The notes under the pieces are model-generated. The model saw only the letters and a program-made list of their open reading frames with translations. It made no database searches and was not told where the DNA came from. The position numbers were made by a program, and so were the translations under genes. Of a stretch of DNA of 64,000 nt, positions 10,821 to 20,563 are shown piece after piece (within the stretch, counting starts at the first letter, position 1; the number at the start of each line of letters is the position of its first letter). The DNA lies in the NCBI RefSeq assembly GCF_026262505.1, contig NC_067205.1, positions 12,090,001 through 12,154,000 of the forward strand. The letters are read 5' to 3'. Source of the stretch: Trichomonas vaginalis G3 (lineage: Eukaryota > Parabasalia > Trichomonadida > Trichomonadidae).

Positions 10821-10868
10821 CTTTTATAATTCAAGGTTGTATCTTTAACTCTTCTTACTCCAATCAAA

Positions 10869-11032
10869 ATGGCAGATTTATCAAATCAACCAGTTTTGGC
10901 GAATATTTGAAAGCTATGAACTCTTATATTCAACCGGATATCTTAAATTCTCTGATTAATTTTTTCGAAATAATTTTATTGGTTACTGGCGTATATATAA
11001 AATTTATTCGTAATCGTCTCGTTCGCTTTTAA
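10869..11032 (+). pseudogene. Possible small membrane-protein gene with a frameshift
   Basis: An ATG at 10869 opens MADLSNQP. A one-base shift at the T-run near 10893 then leads into a frame of about 45 codons with a clear hydrophobic segment (FFEIILLVTGVYIKF) and a basic end (IRNRLVRF) before a stop at 11030. It could be a tail-anchored small protein broken by a frameshift, or chance. It starts 49 bp after the 1-kb transposon, which may have separated it from its promoter. Confidence 0.35.
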
Positions 11033-11275
11033 TTTATAATCTTATTATTTAGATATTATAGAATTCAATAAGATAGTTATTTGAATGGTTCTTGATTTAA
11101 TGAATTCAATTTTTGAGAAGATTCTGCCAATCATAAGAAAAATTAACGATCGAATGTTTAATACATATATTAACTATGCTATATTGGTTACGATATTGAG
11201 ATCTGAAAAGTGGCATTAATTTACACTAAAAAGTGACAAATTATCTGCAAAGCCTTGACAATACTCGAAAAGCTA

Positions 11276-12148
11276 ATGCTGAGACAAATTATTTCAGCAG
11301 GGAATCCTGTTACAAGTTTGTCTGTATATAAACAAACAACGAGCAAAGTTGACATTTTATGGACTTCTCTTTCAGTGATTTCATGTTTTGCTGTTTCTTT
11401 TAGTCATTTCTCATATTTTACGCAAATAATCCGACGAGATTCAAATAAAAACAGTGTGGTATCATCGATTCTCTTCAATATCGCTCAATTTTTGATTTTA
11501 ATACAATATGCTTCAATAAATATCCCGGATTTTATTAACTATTTAACAATGAATTCGAAGTATTTGTTTGCACAAATTCAAATGATGATCACATTGTTCT
11601 TATTTTGGTATTCCTCACTCCCAATTATATTCTATGGGAGTTTCTTCAACTTCAAAGCAACTAAATCGCATAAAAATGATAAAAAGTTCATGGATGTCGT
11701 GTTACCTATTGGAATGTTTACACTCTACATCAGTATTATGCTTTGTTTAACAATATATTTTGTCATTTACGGATATCAGCACATATCGGCATATGTGATT
11801 TATATTCTTGGAATAACTCCATGTATATTGTATATAATTCAAGGTGTTTTAGATTCATTTCTAATAAATACCTTGAAAGATAGGTCCTCTTTCTTAATTA
11901 TCCCGCTGGTAGCCCTTATTATAGGAAATACAATACTTCTTATAGAACTACTTCTTAATCATTCTCATATTTGGCTAGTTAAAATACCGATAATCATCTC
12001 TATCCTTACAAAGTCGTGCGTTTTGGCTACATGCTTCTATCATAAGTATCATGCACGCAATTTAGCGCCAGCTCCTCTAATTGCGGAGGAGTCATCCGAT
12101 GATGAATTTACCGATAGCAATAACGAAGCCCCTAAGCAAGCAATTTAA
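11276..12148 (+). CDS. Multi-pass membrane protein, possibly PQ-loop related
   Basis: About 290 residues. The frame extends upstream to a TTG at 11255, but the first ATG (MLRQIISAG) is the likely start. Seven or so hydrophobic segments are visible between residues about 30 and 260. The segment SHFSYFTQIIRRDSNKNSVV looks like a PQ-loop signature with TQ in place of PQ, as in lysosomal amino-acid exporters and SWEET-like carriers, but the match is weak. The C-terminus is acidic (EESSDDEFTDSNNE) and cytosolic by charge. AAAAAGTGACA lies about 45 bases upstream. Transport function is inference. Confidence 0.8.
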   Translation: MLRQIISAGNPVTSLSVYKQTTSKVDILWTSLSVISCFAVSFSHFSYFTQIIRRDSNKNSVVSSILFNIAQFLILIQYASINIPDFINYLTMNSKYLFAQIQMMITLFLFWYSSLPIIFYGSFFNFKATKSHKNDKKFMDVVLPIGMFTLYISIMLCLTIYFVIYGYQHISAYVIYILGITPCILYIIQGVLDSFLINTLKDRSSFLIIPLVALIIGNTILLIELLLNHSHIWLVKIPIIISILTKSCVLATCFYHKYHARNLAPAPLIAEESSDDEFTDSNNEAPKQAI

Positions 12149-14037
12149 TACGTAGTGATATTATTTTGTTTAGATTGTATGTTTTTAAAGCTTATTCTTG
12201 TTTGAAATAATTATTAATATTTTTTTTCAAAAAATATTAACAAAAACATTAGGATATTGTTTCTACGATTCACAGATGGTTCTGAATTTCAGTCTATTAG
12301 AGTTATCTGATCGGCGACATTTCCGAAACAGAAAAATTTATATTTCCCAATCTTTCACCGACCTAATTAAAGATCTCTCAATCAAGAGCATTTTACAATT
12401 CTTTTGAAAGTTTATTTTGAACCATTTTTTGAAAACAGCTGAATATAGGTATTTATCTTTAGTTTTCAGCCTAAAAAAGTGGACTCTAATATTGCATGGT
12501 AATATTCTAAGAATGCAATCATGTCCAATAGTTAATTCAATGGTCCTCAAACGCAAAAAAAAAGGTATTCATTTTGTTCTCCCTTAATCAAAGTCAGAGT
12601 AATACAAACTCATATACACCTTACATGACAATCCTTCTTGAATGGAAAATATTTGGCTTTACAAATAATTACATTCAGCTATTTAATTGCAATATATAAG
12701 AGACAATTCTTCGATTTAGATTACTGAAGTACTTGACCATAACTTCATTGATTCGAAATGTCCAATTACCAAATAAATAATTTGATTCCTTTGCAAAATA
12801 CTGTCTTGTGAGTTATTAAACTTACTGATTTTCACTATCCATCATACTTTTAGCTTTCATTAACTAATGTTAAAGAAAATAAGAAATTTTTTTCACAAAT
12901 AACTTGTACCAGGTATAAGTTTGATTAACTCTTATCTTGTTTTCTAGTAAAAGATTGGATTACGTAGTATAGATAAGTGATATTACATTAGATTTCTTTG
13001 ATTTTGCCTTGAAATCATCAAAATACACTTTTTTAGCTTTTTTGTAACAGTACAATGAATCAAATTATGGAAATGCCCCGTTCTTGTTCAAAATATATGT
13101 TTTGTAATTCCAAAAAAATTTCAAAATTTAAAAAATCAATTGAAAAATAATGAAATTCACATTGTATTTTCCGTTTTACGAATTTTTTTGACTATTAAAG
13201 TTGTTTGTTTTATAAATACATTGTGATCACCATTACAAAAAGTTCAGTTAAATCTGGGAATTTGAAAAATAAACCAGATCACAAACAAAATCTCAAAGTT
13301 AATAATTAAGATAAAGATATTTAAAATACACAGTGCAGAAAACTATGATTTTCCCTTATTTAATTGTATTGTGTTTGAATAACAAAAAATATTTTTTGCT
13401 CTTATGGAGAATCAGAATATATATATTAGAGTATTGACCTATATTTAGATAGTAAGTATAATTCACTTGAATTCGATAGATTAAAACCATAGGATGAAAA
13501 ATTTTTTATTTTAAATTAAGAAGTTGTACTTTAATATTTCAGTAAAATAACGTACATAAGTATTAGTTAACTGATTTATTGCATTATGGGATGCTATGCC
13601 GATTAATAACAAAATATATTTGGTATTTTCTAAAAGGAAAAAAATATTTACATCAATGAGTAATCCAAATACTCTATTCCTCAAAGATCAAGTATCACAT
13701 ATATTTTATCATTGGAAAAATGAATTTTTAAATCTCGGAAGATTTATGACTGATTTGGATAATGTATTTGAATCGTAAACATGCTTTCAATGGTCTACAA
13801 ACTCGGTTTTTCTGATCTCTAAGAGGGCAAGTTCTTTTCAGCGTTTTTTCTTTGATTCTTGCTTGTTCTTGAGTAAATGAAAGTGAAGATAGATAGTATT
13901 TCATGGTGACAACTTTTACCATTAAAGAACAATGATTTCAATTGAGTAAAATCATCTATCAATCAAGATAAAAATGATTTCAAGAAAATGTGACAAATTT
14001 TATGCTAAATCTTTTTCTTTATTATCACCACAGCTCT
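12149..14037. other. 1.9-kb intergenic region
   Basis: AT-rich. Short frames at 12198-12407, 12338-12556, 13596-13778 and 13728-13922 lack recognisable motifs and compositional support. No RNA gene or repeat was recognised. Confidence 0.55.
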
Positions 14038-14044
14038 TCACTAG
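14038..14044 (+). promoter_or_regulatory. Initiator-like element of the F5/8-type gene
   Basis: TCACTAG matches the trichomonad Inr consensus TCAYW and lies 24 bases before the chosen ATG at 14062. It argues for that start over the upstream GTG-initiated extension. Confidence 0.5.
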
Positions 14045-14061
14045 ATAACAAAAAGGGCATA

Positions 14062-14658
14062 ATGGCTCGATTTTATAAATTGGGCAAAGTAAATATCAAT
14101 GTTAGCGGATCTTCTACTCAATATATTAACGGAAGTAGGCAATTAACTAAACCGTCTTACGCAGTTGACCAAGTTGATAAGACATACGACTGGTGTTCTA
14201 ACTGTGGTAACACTCCTGAGGAACAACCATGGATTGTCTTTTCAATCAAAGATTCACCGTTGTCAATTTCTGGCTACTATTTGAGAGTTGGATGCTGCAA
14301 ATACAATGGCTGCTGTTGTGAAGAACTAGGATATTGCTCACGCTGCTGCCTTTACAGTTGGGCTTTTCAAATTTCGGATGATGCCAAGAATTGGAAAGAA
14401 GTTCATAGAGTTGAGAAAGACATTAAGGCAGAGTACTGCGCGGAAAGACAATATGATTTCAAACAAGCTTATAAGGCAAAATATTTTAGGTTGATCCAGA
14501 CTGAAGCTTGCCCTGGAGAACCCCCTTGCTTATCATTAAACAAGTTTGAAATGTTCGGAGATCCAAATGGTGAAGATGCTTCTTATATAGTTTATAATGA
14601 AGATGAAGAAGATGACGTCAGCATTATTGGACATCTTTCAAAAGAGAATAGAATTTAA
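14062..14658 (+). CDS. F5/8 type C (discoidin-like) domain protein, Cys-rich
   Basis: About 198 residues from the ATG at 14062. The frame extends upstream only to a GTG at 13990 and an Inr-like TCACTAG lies between. The body fits a single discoidin/F5/8 type C fold: N-terminal GSSTQYINGSRQL, a middle PWIVFSIKD beta-strand, SGYYLRVG, WAFQISDDAKNWKEV and KYFRLIQTEA near the end, followed by an acidic tail. Such domains usually bind carbohydrate or lipid. Unusually, the centre has about 12 Cys within about 60 residues (CCKYNGCCCEELGYCSRCC), which could form a metal-binding or disulfide-rich insertion. No signal peptide is present, so it is probably cytosolic. Confidence 0.82.
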   Translation: MARFYKLGKVNINVSGSSTQYINGSRQLTKPSYAVDQVDKTYDWCSNCGNTPEEQPWIVFSIKDSPLSISGYYLRVGCCKYNGCCCEELGYCSRCCLYSWAFQISDDAKNWKEVHRVEKDIKAEYCAERQYDFKQAYKAKYFRLIQTEACPGEPPCLSLNKFEMFGDPNGEDASYIVYNEDEEDDVSIIGHLSKENRI

Positions 14659-14923
14659 TGAGGCATAAACTAAACTACAAAGATTCTTTTTGCTTACTTT
14701 AATAGCTATTCTTCGAAACTTTATATGTGACAATAATCTTTTGAAAAATTCTACCCTAATAATGTTCTTCTCAGTATTTTACAGTCGTACCTAGATATTT
14801 ATGTTTATTACTGTAAAATAATAAATACAGTCTCATTAATAAAAAAACTATGATATTTTGAAGGATAGAAACGCTTTATTTTGAAGTAAACAATAACATG
14901 ATATTGATTTTAGGGATTGGTGC

Positions 14924-15157
14924 TTATGCATAGTAATTGGCCCACTTGGAAAAGGCTCTTTGTGCGTCTTCACATACGAATGACTTTGAAAAGGAGATGT
15001 TTTCGCCAAGGTATTTAGCTTTTTGCTTTTCTAGCTTTTGACGCTGCGATTTAACTAATAACTTATAACCATAAAAGTCAACATACTCTTCGGATGAGCT
15101 GCTTTGCTCTTCTGATTGACTTTCGACATCGGAGGGGATAAGATGCTCTGAGGACAT
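14924..15157 (-). CDS. Small hypothetical protein, 77 aa
   Basis: Not recognised with confidence. The N-terminus is acidic and Ser-rich (SQSEEQSSSSEEYVDFYGYKL), then Lys-rich and helical. YVDFYGYKL resembles the segment leading into TBC/RabGAP domains, but that domain is absent, so it may be a truncated relative. TCATTTATCA at 15161-15170 is a good initiator right before the ATG, supporting expression. Confidence 0.6.
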   Translation of the reverse strand: MSSEHLIPSDVESQSEEQSSSSEEYVDFYGYKLLVKSQRQKLEKQKAKYLGENISFSKSFVCEDAQRAFSKWANYYA

Positions 15158-15160
15158 GAT

Positions 15161-15170
15161 TGATAAATGA
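15161..15170 (-). promoter_or_regulatory. Initiator-like element for the 77-aa gene
   Basis: On the minus strand TCATTTATCA lies 3 bases before the ATG, fitting the trichomonad TCAYW initiator position. Confidence 0.45.
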
Positions 15171-16935
15171 AAAATTTATAAAATTTCAATAAATTAACAG
15201 TATTGAATAAAAAATTTTTACGTTGAGAGTGATTATTCAATTTTGAAAAACCTTGAAAAGTCTATAAACTATATAAGGATAAATAATAAAACATATTATT
15301 TCATTAATCGTAAATACTCTCAAATTTTCATAACAATAATGACCATTATTACTCTCAAATTTACCAAATCACATTTATATGATTTTCTATTCGATGATAA
15401 TGAAGAATATTTCCCAATTAAAACAAAAAGTGTCAATACGAGATCATTCAATAACGTGTTAAGTATTAATATAAATACACAATTAATTGCATATAATTTT
15501 ATTTAATGTAAATATATCAATTAAACAGATTATCAAATTTTGAATGATTTACATTTCAAATGATGGAATACTTTGGTACAGAGTGGAAAATTATCAATTA
15601 TACGAGCTCAACTAAGCATCCCTGAAATTGGTAGTATAATTGCCTCTAAATATGATCGAATTATTGATCTGAAAACCAGATATATTACATAATCTTTATT
15701 CATGAAGCAAAACATAAAAAAGTCATATGAATTCATTTTGTTTATATATTGGTTATATGGCTCTTTGTTATTTGATCGAATTAGAGAAAATAGATTTGCT
15801 TTCCAAAAAGACGTATCAGGAGAATGAGCACGTCTTTGGATTCGCAGTTTATCATCATTTATGGTCATATCATTATTTTCATAAGGGGTTTTACATTAAA
15901 AATATTGAACTACACTTCAGGATGGGGGAATAGAAACGTGGAAGCACTATTATGTAGACTCTGAGTAATTTACCTTTTTTGAACAATTTATATATAGCTG
16001 AACTTTCTGAATATTAAAAAAAGTTGCAACTACTCTATGTTTTTATGTTGTAAAAGCTTTTCGATTCTTGATGTATATCATTTGAGGTGTAAATTTTCAA
16101 AGAGAGATTAATATATTTCATTTCTTGCTTCCTTATCGAAGTTTCAACGAATAAGTGTATTTATATCTATTTTTGAAATATTTTCCCTATCCAATTCTTC
16201 GTAAATTAAGTATTCACAGCTGAACCTTATAAAGTTGGTCATCGACACTTTTACACTCAGAAATATAATAGGTTATTTTAATTGACACAAAAAATATTAG
16301 AGTTAATACAGACATCAGACTGTAATATATTTTGCAAAAATAATTTAATTGAATTATTATTTTTATTAAAATAATCTGCAAATAAGATGTGTTGACCAAT
16401 TATTTGAGTTAAACTATTGCTTCAAAGAAATTCAATTAACTTATTCAGATAATTTAAACGTACTCGGTTTTGTATGAAAATAATTGAAATATTATTATCC
16501 AAATCGAAAATAGATCCATATTCCCGAGACGATAAAACGTGCTTTTTATCACCCGAAGTATTCAAAAATTTACATAATTATAAATAATATTTTTTCTTAT
16601 ATTAAAAGAATAATACACAATAATTCATGTAGGATAACTTCCGTAAAAAACTATTTTCTGAATTTGAATGCACGTTATCTTTTAAAAATTGACCAGCTCC
16701 ATTCAAAAATTTCAAAATAGTAGAAGTAAAATTTTTCCTCCTTATTGGAAAAATATCTATTTCATTATTTTAATATTAACTCCCGATATAGACAAAAATT
16801 TTTAAAAAGCATTCATTTATTATATATCATTTTTTAAATGCTAAATTACAATATAACTCGTATTACATAATTTTAATTTTCTGAATATCCAATTTGATTT
16901 ACAATATCTTTCAATTTTTTTGACATCTATTATTT
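15171..16935. other. 1.8-kb intergenic region
   Basis: AT-rich. Frames of 60-87 codons at 15243-15506, 15608-15868, 15727-15933 and 16214-16399 have no recognisable features and several overlap on opposite strands. I see no RNA gene. Confidence 0.55.
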
Positions 16936-16939
16936 TCAC

Positions 16940-17476
16940 ATGATGCATCATAAAGGTTCTGTCTCTAAAGTACGATTTACCTCAGAAGAAGACAAAAAGC
17001 TCACTGAAATAGTAATGAGTTATGGAACATGCGACTGGGATTTGGTTTCTAAAGTTATGAAAACAAGAACTGCAAGACAATGCAGAGAAAGATGGAATAA
17101 TTATATCAGTTCAAACTTGACTAATGCTCCATGGACAGCTACAGAGGATGAACTATTGAACGATCTTTATGATGAATATGGAAGTCGGTGGTCCAAAATA
17201 TCCGAATTCTTTTCCAACCGTTCTGCAAATTGTGTTCGTAACAGAATTAAGCTCCTTCAGCGAAAATCGATAGTTAAAAATGAAAAACCAATTCCTACTG
17301 AAATATCAAATCCTAGTAACATTAAAAAGGATTTCAAGGGTTCCAATGATCCAAAACAAGCTGTTTCTTCTGCTACACATGCAAATACATTAAATTCAAT
17401 GTTTAATGAATTTGAATTTGATGATTTTATGGATCTATTTGACTCAACAACATCTCATAATCAAATTATAATGTAA
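16940..17476 (+). CDS. Myb-like DNA-binding protein, two SANT/Myb repeats
   Basis: A 178-residue protein. The first Myb repeat spans residues 12-56 (FTSEEDKKLTEIV ... RQCRERWNNYI) and the second 63-106 (APWTATEDELLNDLY ... NRIKLL), each with the spaced aromatic residues of the three-helix fold. The second repeat has Trp, Trp and then an Asn/Arg-rich recognition helix. The C-terminal 70 residues are low-complexity and acidic at the end. It should be a nuclear sequence-specific transcription regulator. Short two-repeat Myb proteins of this size are numerous in trichomonads. TTCACATG overlaps the start codon as an initiator-like element. Confidence 0.93.
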   Translation: MMHHKGSVSKVRFTSEEDKKLTEIVMSYGTCDWDLVSKVMKTRTARQCRERWNNYISSNLTNAPWTATEDELLNDLYDEYGSRWSKISEFFSNRSANCVRNRIKLLQRKSIVKNEKPIPTEISNPSNIKKDFKGSNDPKQAVSSATHANTLNSMFNEFEFDDFMDLFDSTTSHNQIIM

Positions 17477-18636
17477 CTACACATTTATATTATTCATTTT
17501 CCTTGTTTGTTCATAAGTTCAAATAAATAATTAAAATATTTTGGATATTGTTTAATTGCAACTTCAAATCCATTTTAGTTACATGTAACGAAAATAAAAA
17601 TGAAATCAGAAATAATAATTAAAATAAATCAACATTTTCTTTTTTCCAGTTCAAGAATCTTGATCGAGTCGACATGTATATTATCTGATTTTATAGATCA
17701 TCTATAAATCAAAATTTCATTTTTGCAAAAATAACAAGATATAGTATATTTGTGAAATATATGAAAAAAATTCAATATATCGTATTTAAAATAACTAATT
17801 CAATTATATTGATACAAAGGATTAGAATTTATCAGACGAATGCATGAAGAGAGTCTTACAATTTGAATTTTCTCACAATTTGTTAAATTCAAAGTCAATA
17901 CAAATTACTAACGTTCTAAACAAATTACTTGGTAAAAAATACGGAGAATTCAATAATAAGGAGGTGCAATTATTTTGAATATTACTAGTAGTATTGAAAA
18001 TTTTCTTCTTAACGAAGTTTTCAATACCCACACAACAATTATTTAGAATTTGAGCGATAAATCGGCGTCAAAAATTTTCTCACTGGGTTTTCGTCTATCA
18101 ATCCCAGCTCATTATATACGCAACCAATCAAAAATCTGATATGGGAGTCCAAGGCTAACTTTTTGTTGTCTACCTAATAAAAGAGGAAGCAGCATTAGTG
18201 AGAATAATCGCAAATATTCAATTTAAATTATCTTTTTATTCTTAATTTAAAGTGACAAAAAGAATAAAAAACCTATTCTAAGGCATGTTGTTATGTAAAT
18301 GAGACTAGACATCATATTTTATGTTATGAAAAAAAATATTTAGAATTTTAGAACAAAATAAATAGAAAAAATAGCATAACTTATGGATGTGCGTATATTA
18401 AATTTAATAAATTAAGAGAAATTATTTTTGGCGCCAAAATTATTCGTTAACTCTCAAATTTTTCTGAGTCAATAAGCCGCCAAAAAAGTGTCATTTCTTT
18501 ATAGGAAAGGAAACCTATTTGACGAACAATCCGGACACTAGTGCCTCAGCGAATTTCCCCAAACCCACCAATCCCTTCCCTGCTGTTGTGCACCATCGAT
18601 GGAAAGTAAGTCATCAATAGTCTCTTTTCCTTGGAC
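17477..18636. other. Intergenic region before the satellite
   Basis: AT-rich with no gene recognised. The last 100 bases (18520-18620) are less AT-rich and lead into the tandem repeat, but no coding frame is seen. Confidence 0.55.
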
Positions 18637-19740
18637 TTGAAATGTAAGTCTCGGACGAAAGTAAGTCTGACTTGAAATGTAAGTCTCGGACGAAAGTAAG
18701 TCTGACTTGAAATGTAAGTCTCGGACGAAAGTAAGTCTGACTTGAAATGTAAGTCTCGGACGAAAGTAAGTCTGACTTGAAATGTAAGTCTGACTTGAAA
18801 TGTAAGTCTCGGACGAAAGTAAGTCTGACTTGAAATGTAAGTCTCGGACGAAAGTAAGTCTGACTTGAAATGTAAGTCTCGGACGAAAGTAAGTCTGACT
18901 TGAAATGTAAGTCTCGGACGAAAGTAAGTCTGACTTGAAATGTAAGTCTCGGACGAAAGTAAGTCTGACTTGAAATGTAAGTCTCGGACGAAAGTAAGTC
19001 TGACTTGAAATGTAAGTCTCGGACGAAAGTAAGTCTGACTTGAAATGTAAGTCTCGGACGAAAGTAAGTCTGACTTGAAATGTAAGTCTCGGACGAAAGT
19101 AAGTCTGACTTGAAATGTAAGTCTCGGACGAAAGTAAGTCTGACTTGAAATGTAGTCTGAGAAAATGTAAGTCTCGGACGAAAGTAAGTCTGACTTGAAA
19201 TGTAAGTCTCGGACGAAAGTAAGTCTGACTTGAAATGTAAGTCTGACTTGAAATGTAAGTCTCGGACGAAAGTAAGTCTGACTTGAAATGTAAGTCTGAC
19301 TTGAAATGTAAGTCTGACTTGAAATGTAAGTCTGACTTGAAATGTAAGTCTCGGACGAAAGTAAGTCTGACTTGAAATGTAAGTCTCGGACGAAAGTAAG
19401 TCTGACTTGAAATGTAAGTCTCGGACGAAAGTAAGTATGACTTGAAATGTAAGTCTCGGACGAAAGTAAGTCTGACTTGAAATTTAAGTCTCGGACGAAA
19501 GTAAGTCTGACTTGAAATGGAAGTCTGATTCTAAATGTAAGTTCTAGACTAAAGTAAGTCTGATTCTAAATATAAGTCTGATATTAAGATAAGTTTGTAA
19601 CTAAAATTAAGTCTTATTCCAAAAGCAAATTTAATTGTATAATAAGTCTGGATCTAGAGTAAGCCTTAGTCTACAGCTATTCTGTGTCAAAAATAAGTCA
19701 CGAACCATAGTAAGTTTCGGACTAGAGTATGTCTGTAATT
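18637..19740. repeat. 35-bp tandem satellite built of 18-bp and 17-bp half-units
   Basis: The unit alternates GTAAGTCTGACTTGAAAT (18 bp) and GTAAGTCTCGGACGAAA (17 bp), sharing GTAAGTCT. I count about 22 copies of the CTCGGACGAAA half, with extra tandem copies of the other half at about 18790, 19240 and 19290-19340. From about 19510 the units become progressively degenerate and fade out by 19740. The period is not a multiple of three and the array is closed in all frames, so it does not code. Confidence 0.95.
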
Positions 19741-20173
19741 CGAATCATTCATATTCTTCAATTATCCCGCCAAAAAAATTATCGTCTTTTTATCATACCA
19801 TAGTTTTTATCAATCTCGTTCTACTAAAAAACCTTTATATTGGTGATTTCTTTGTTAAACCCGTATTTTTTCATGTGAATCTTATTGTATAAACTCTAAA
19901 AGTTCAATTTCCGGTCGAAAAAAACTTGAAAACAATTTGTATTCGACGAGTTAAAGAGCTCTATTTATTCTAAATTTTCCAAAAAAAATTAGATTTCGTT
20001 TTTTCGCTTCAAAAAATGTTGTTTTAAGTTTTAAAATTTGTAATTCAAAATTTTTTTGGAAAGATTTACGATTTTTTAATACTGCGAATGAGTTTTATTT
20101 TACATACTCTATTGATAAATCATATTTTTGTCGAGATATAACTTTTTTTTAAAAAATTATATGCAAAGAGTGT
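19741..20173. other. Intergenic region between satellite and Maverick
   Basis: AT-rich, with no gene recognised. The 85-codon frame at 19635-19892 overlaps the degenerate satellite and is not supported. Confidence 0.6.
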
Positions 20174-20289
20174 TATAAAAAAAGGGTAGTGGGGCTTCCA
20201 GGCGCGTTGCGCCCTCTAGCCCTGAAGATGTTTAGTATAAATGAAGTTTATATTCGGAGGGCTTCCAGGCGCGTTGCGCCCTCTAGCCC
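20174..20289 (+). repeat. Maverick left terminal inverted repeat
   Basis: Begins TATAAAAAAAGGGTAGTGG and matches the reverse complement of 44252-44367. It contains two copies of one hairpin (20191-20222 and 20259-20289): outer stem GGGCT/AGCCC, inner stem GGCGC-GTT-GCGCC. The two are separated by CTGAAGATGTTTAGTATAAA. Confidence 0.93.
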
Positions 20290-20563
20290 ATAAAAAATTT
20301 CTGAGGACGAGCCAGCCGTTGACTTTTTTGTAGAGCACTCAAAATAGTATAACTTTGTCCGGACAAGTAAGGGTCTATCATCGCTACAGGAAAAGTTACA
20401 GGCGTTCCAAGGAAGTATACTTTGAGAAGCCTTTTCCCCCTTATAGAATGAGATAAGACGGTTATTTTACAAAACTGACAACACTTTGACCGAGTAGTTT
20501 TTTGTGCTGAACAAAAAGTGTCATATAAACATCTGTCAAAATCGCTTTTTAACTTCACTTAAA
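20290..20563. other. Segment between left TIR and first Maverick gene
   Basis: About 270 bp with no equivalent in the Maverick fragment at 1-2163, where the gene follows the terminus directly. A 91-codon minus frame (20283-20558) fills it but looks accidental. AAAAAGTGTCATA at about 20514 and TCACTTA at 20555 are promoter-like for the gene at 20564. Confidence 0.5.

Noticed and set aside
18637-19500. Hammerhead-ribozyme-like bits (GAAA, GTC) in the satellite unit
   Set aside because: The conserved CUGAUGA core is absent and no three-stem fold can be drawn from a unit or dimer.
18637-19740. CRISPR-like array
   Set aside because: There are no variable spacers; the array is a plain two-part tandem repeat in a eukaryotic sequence.
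20283-20558. 91-codon minus-strand frame next to the left Maverick TIR
   Set aside because: It starts antisense to the first gene's promoter, reads through the TIR hairpin and has no coding-like features.
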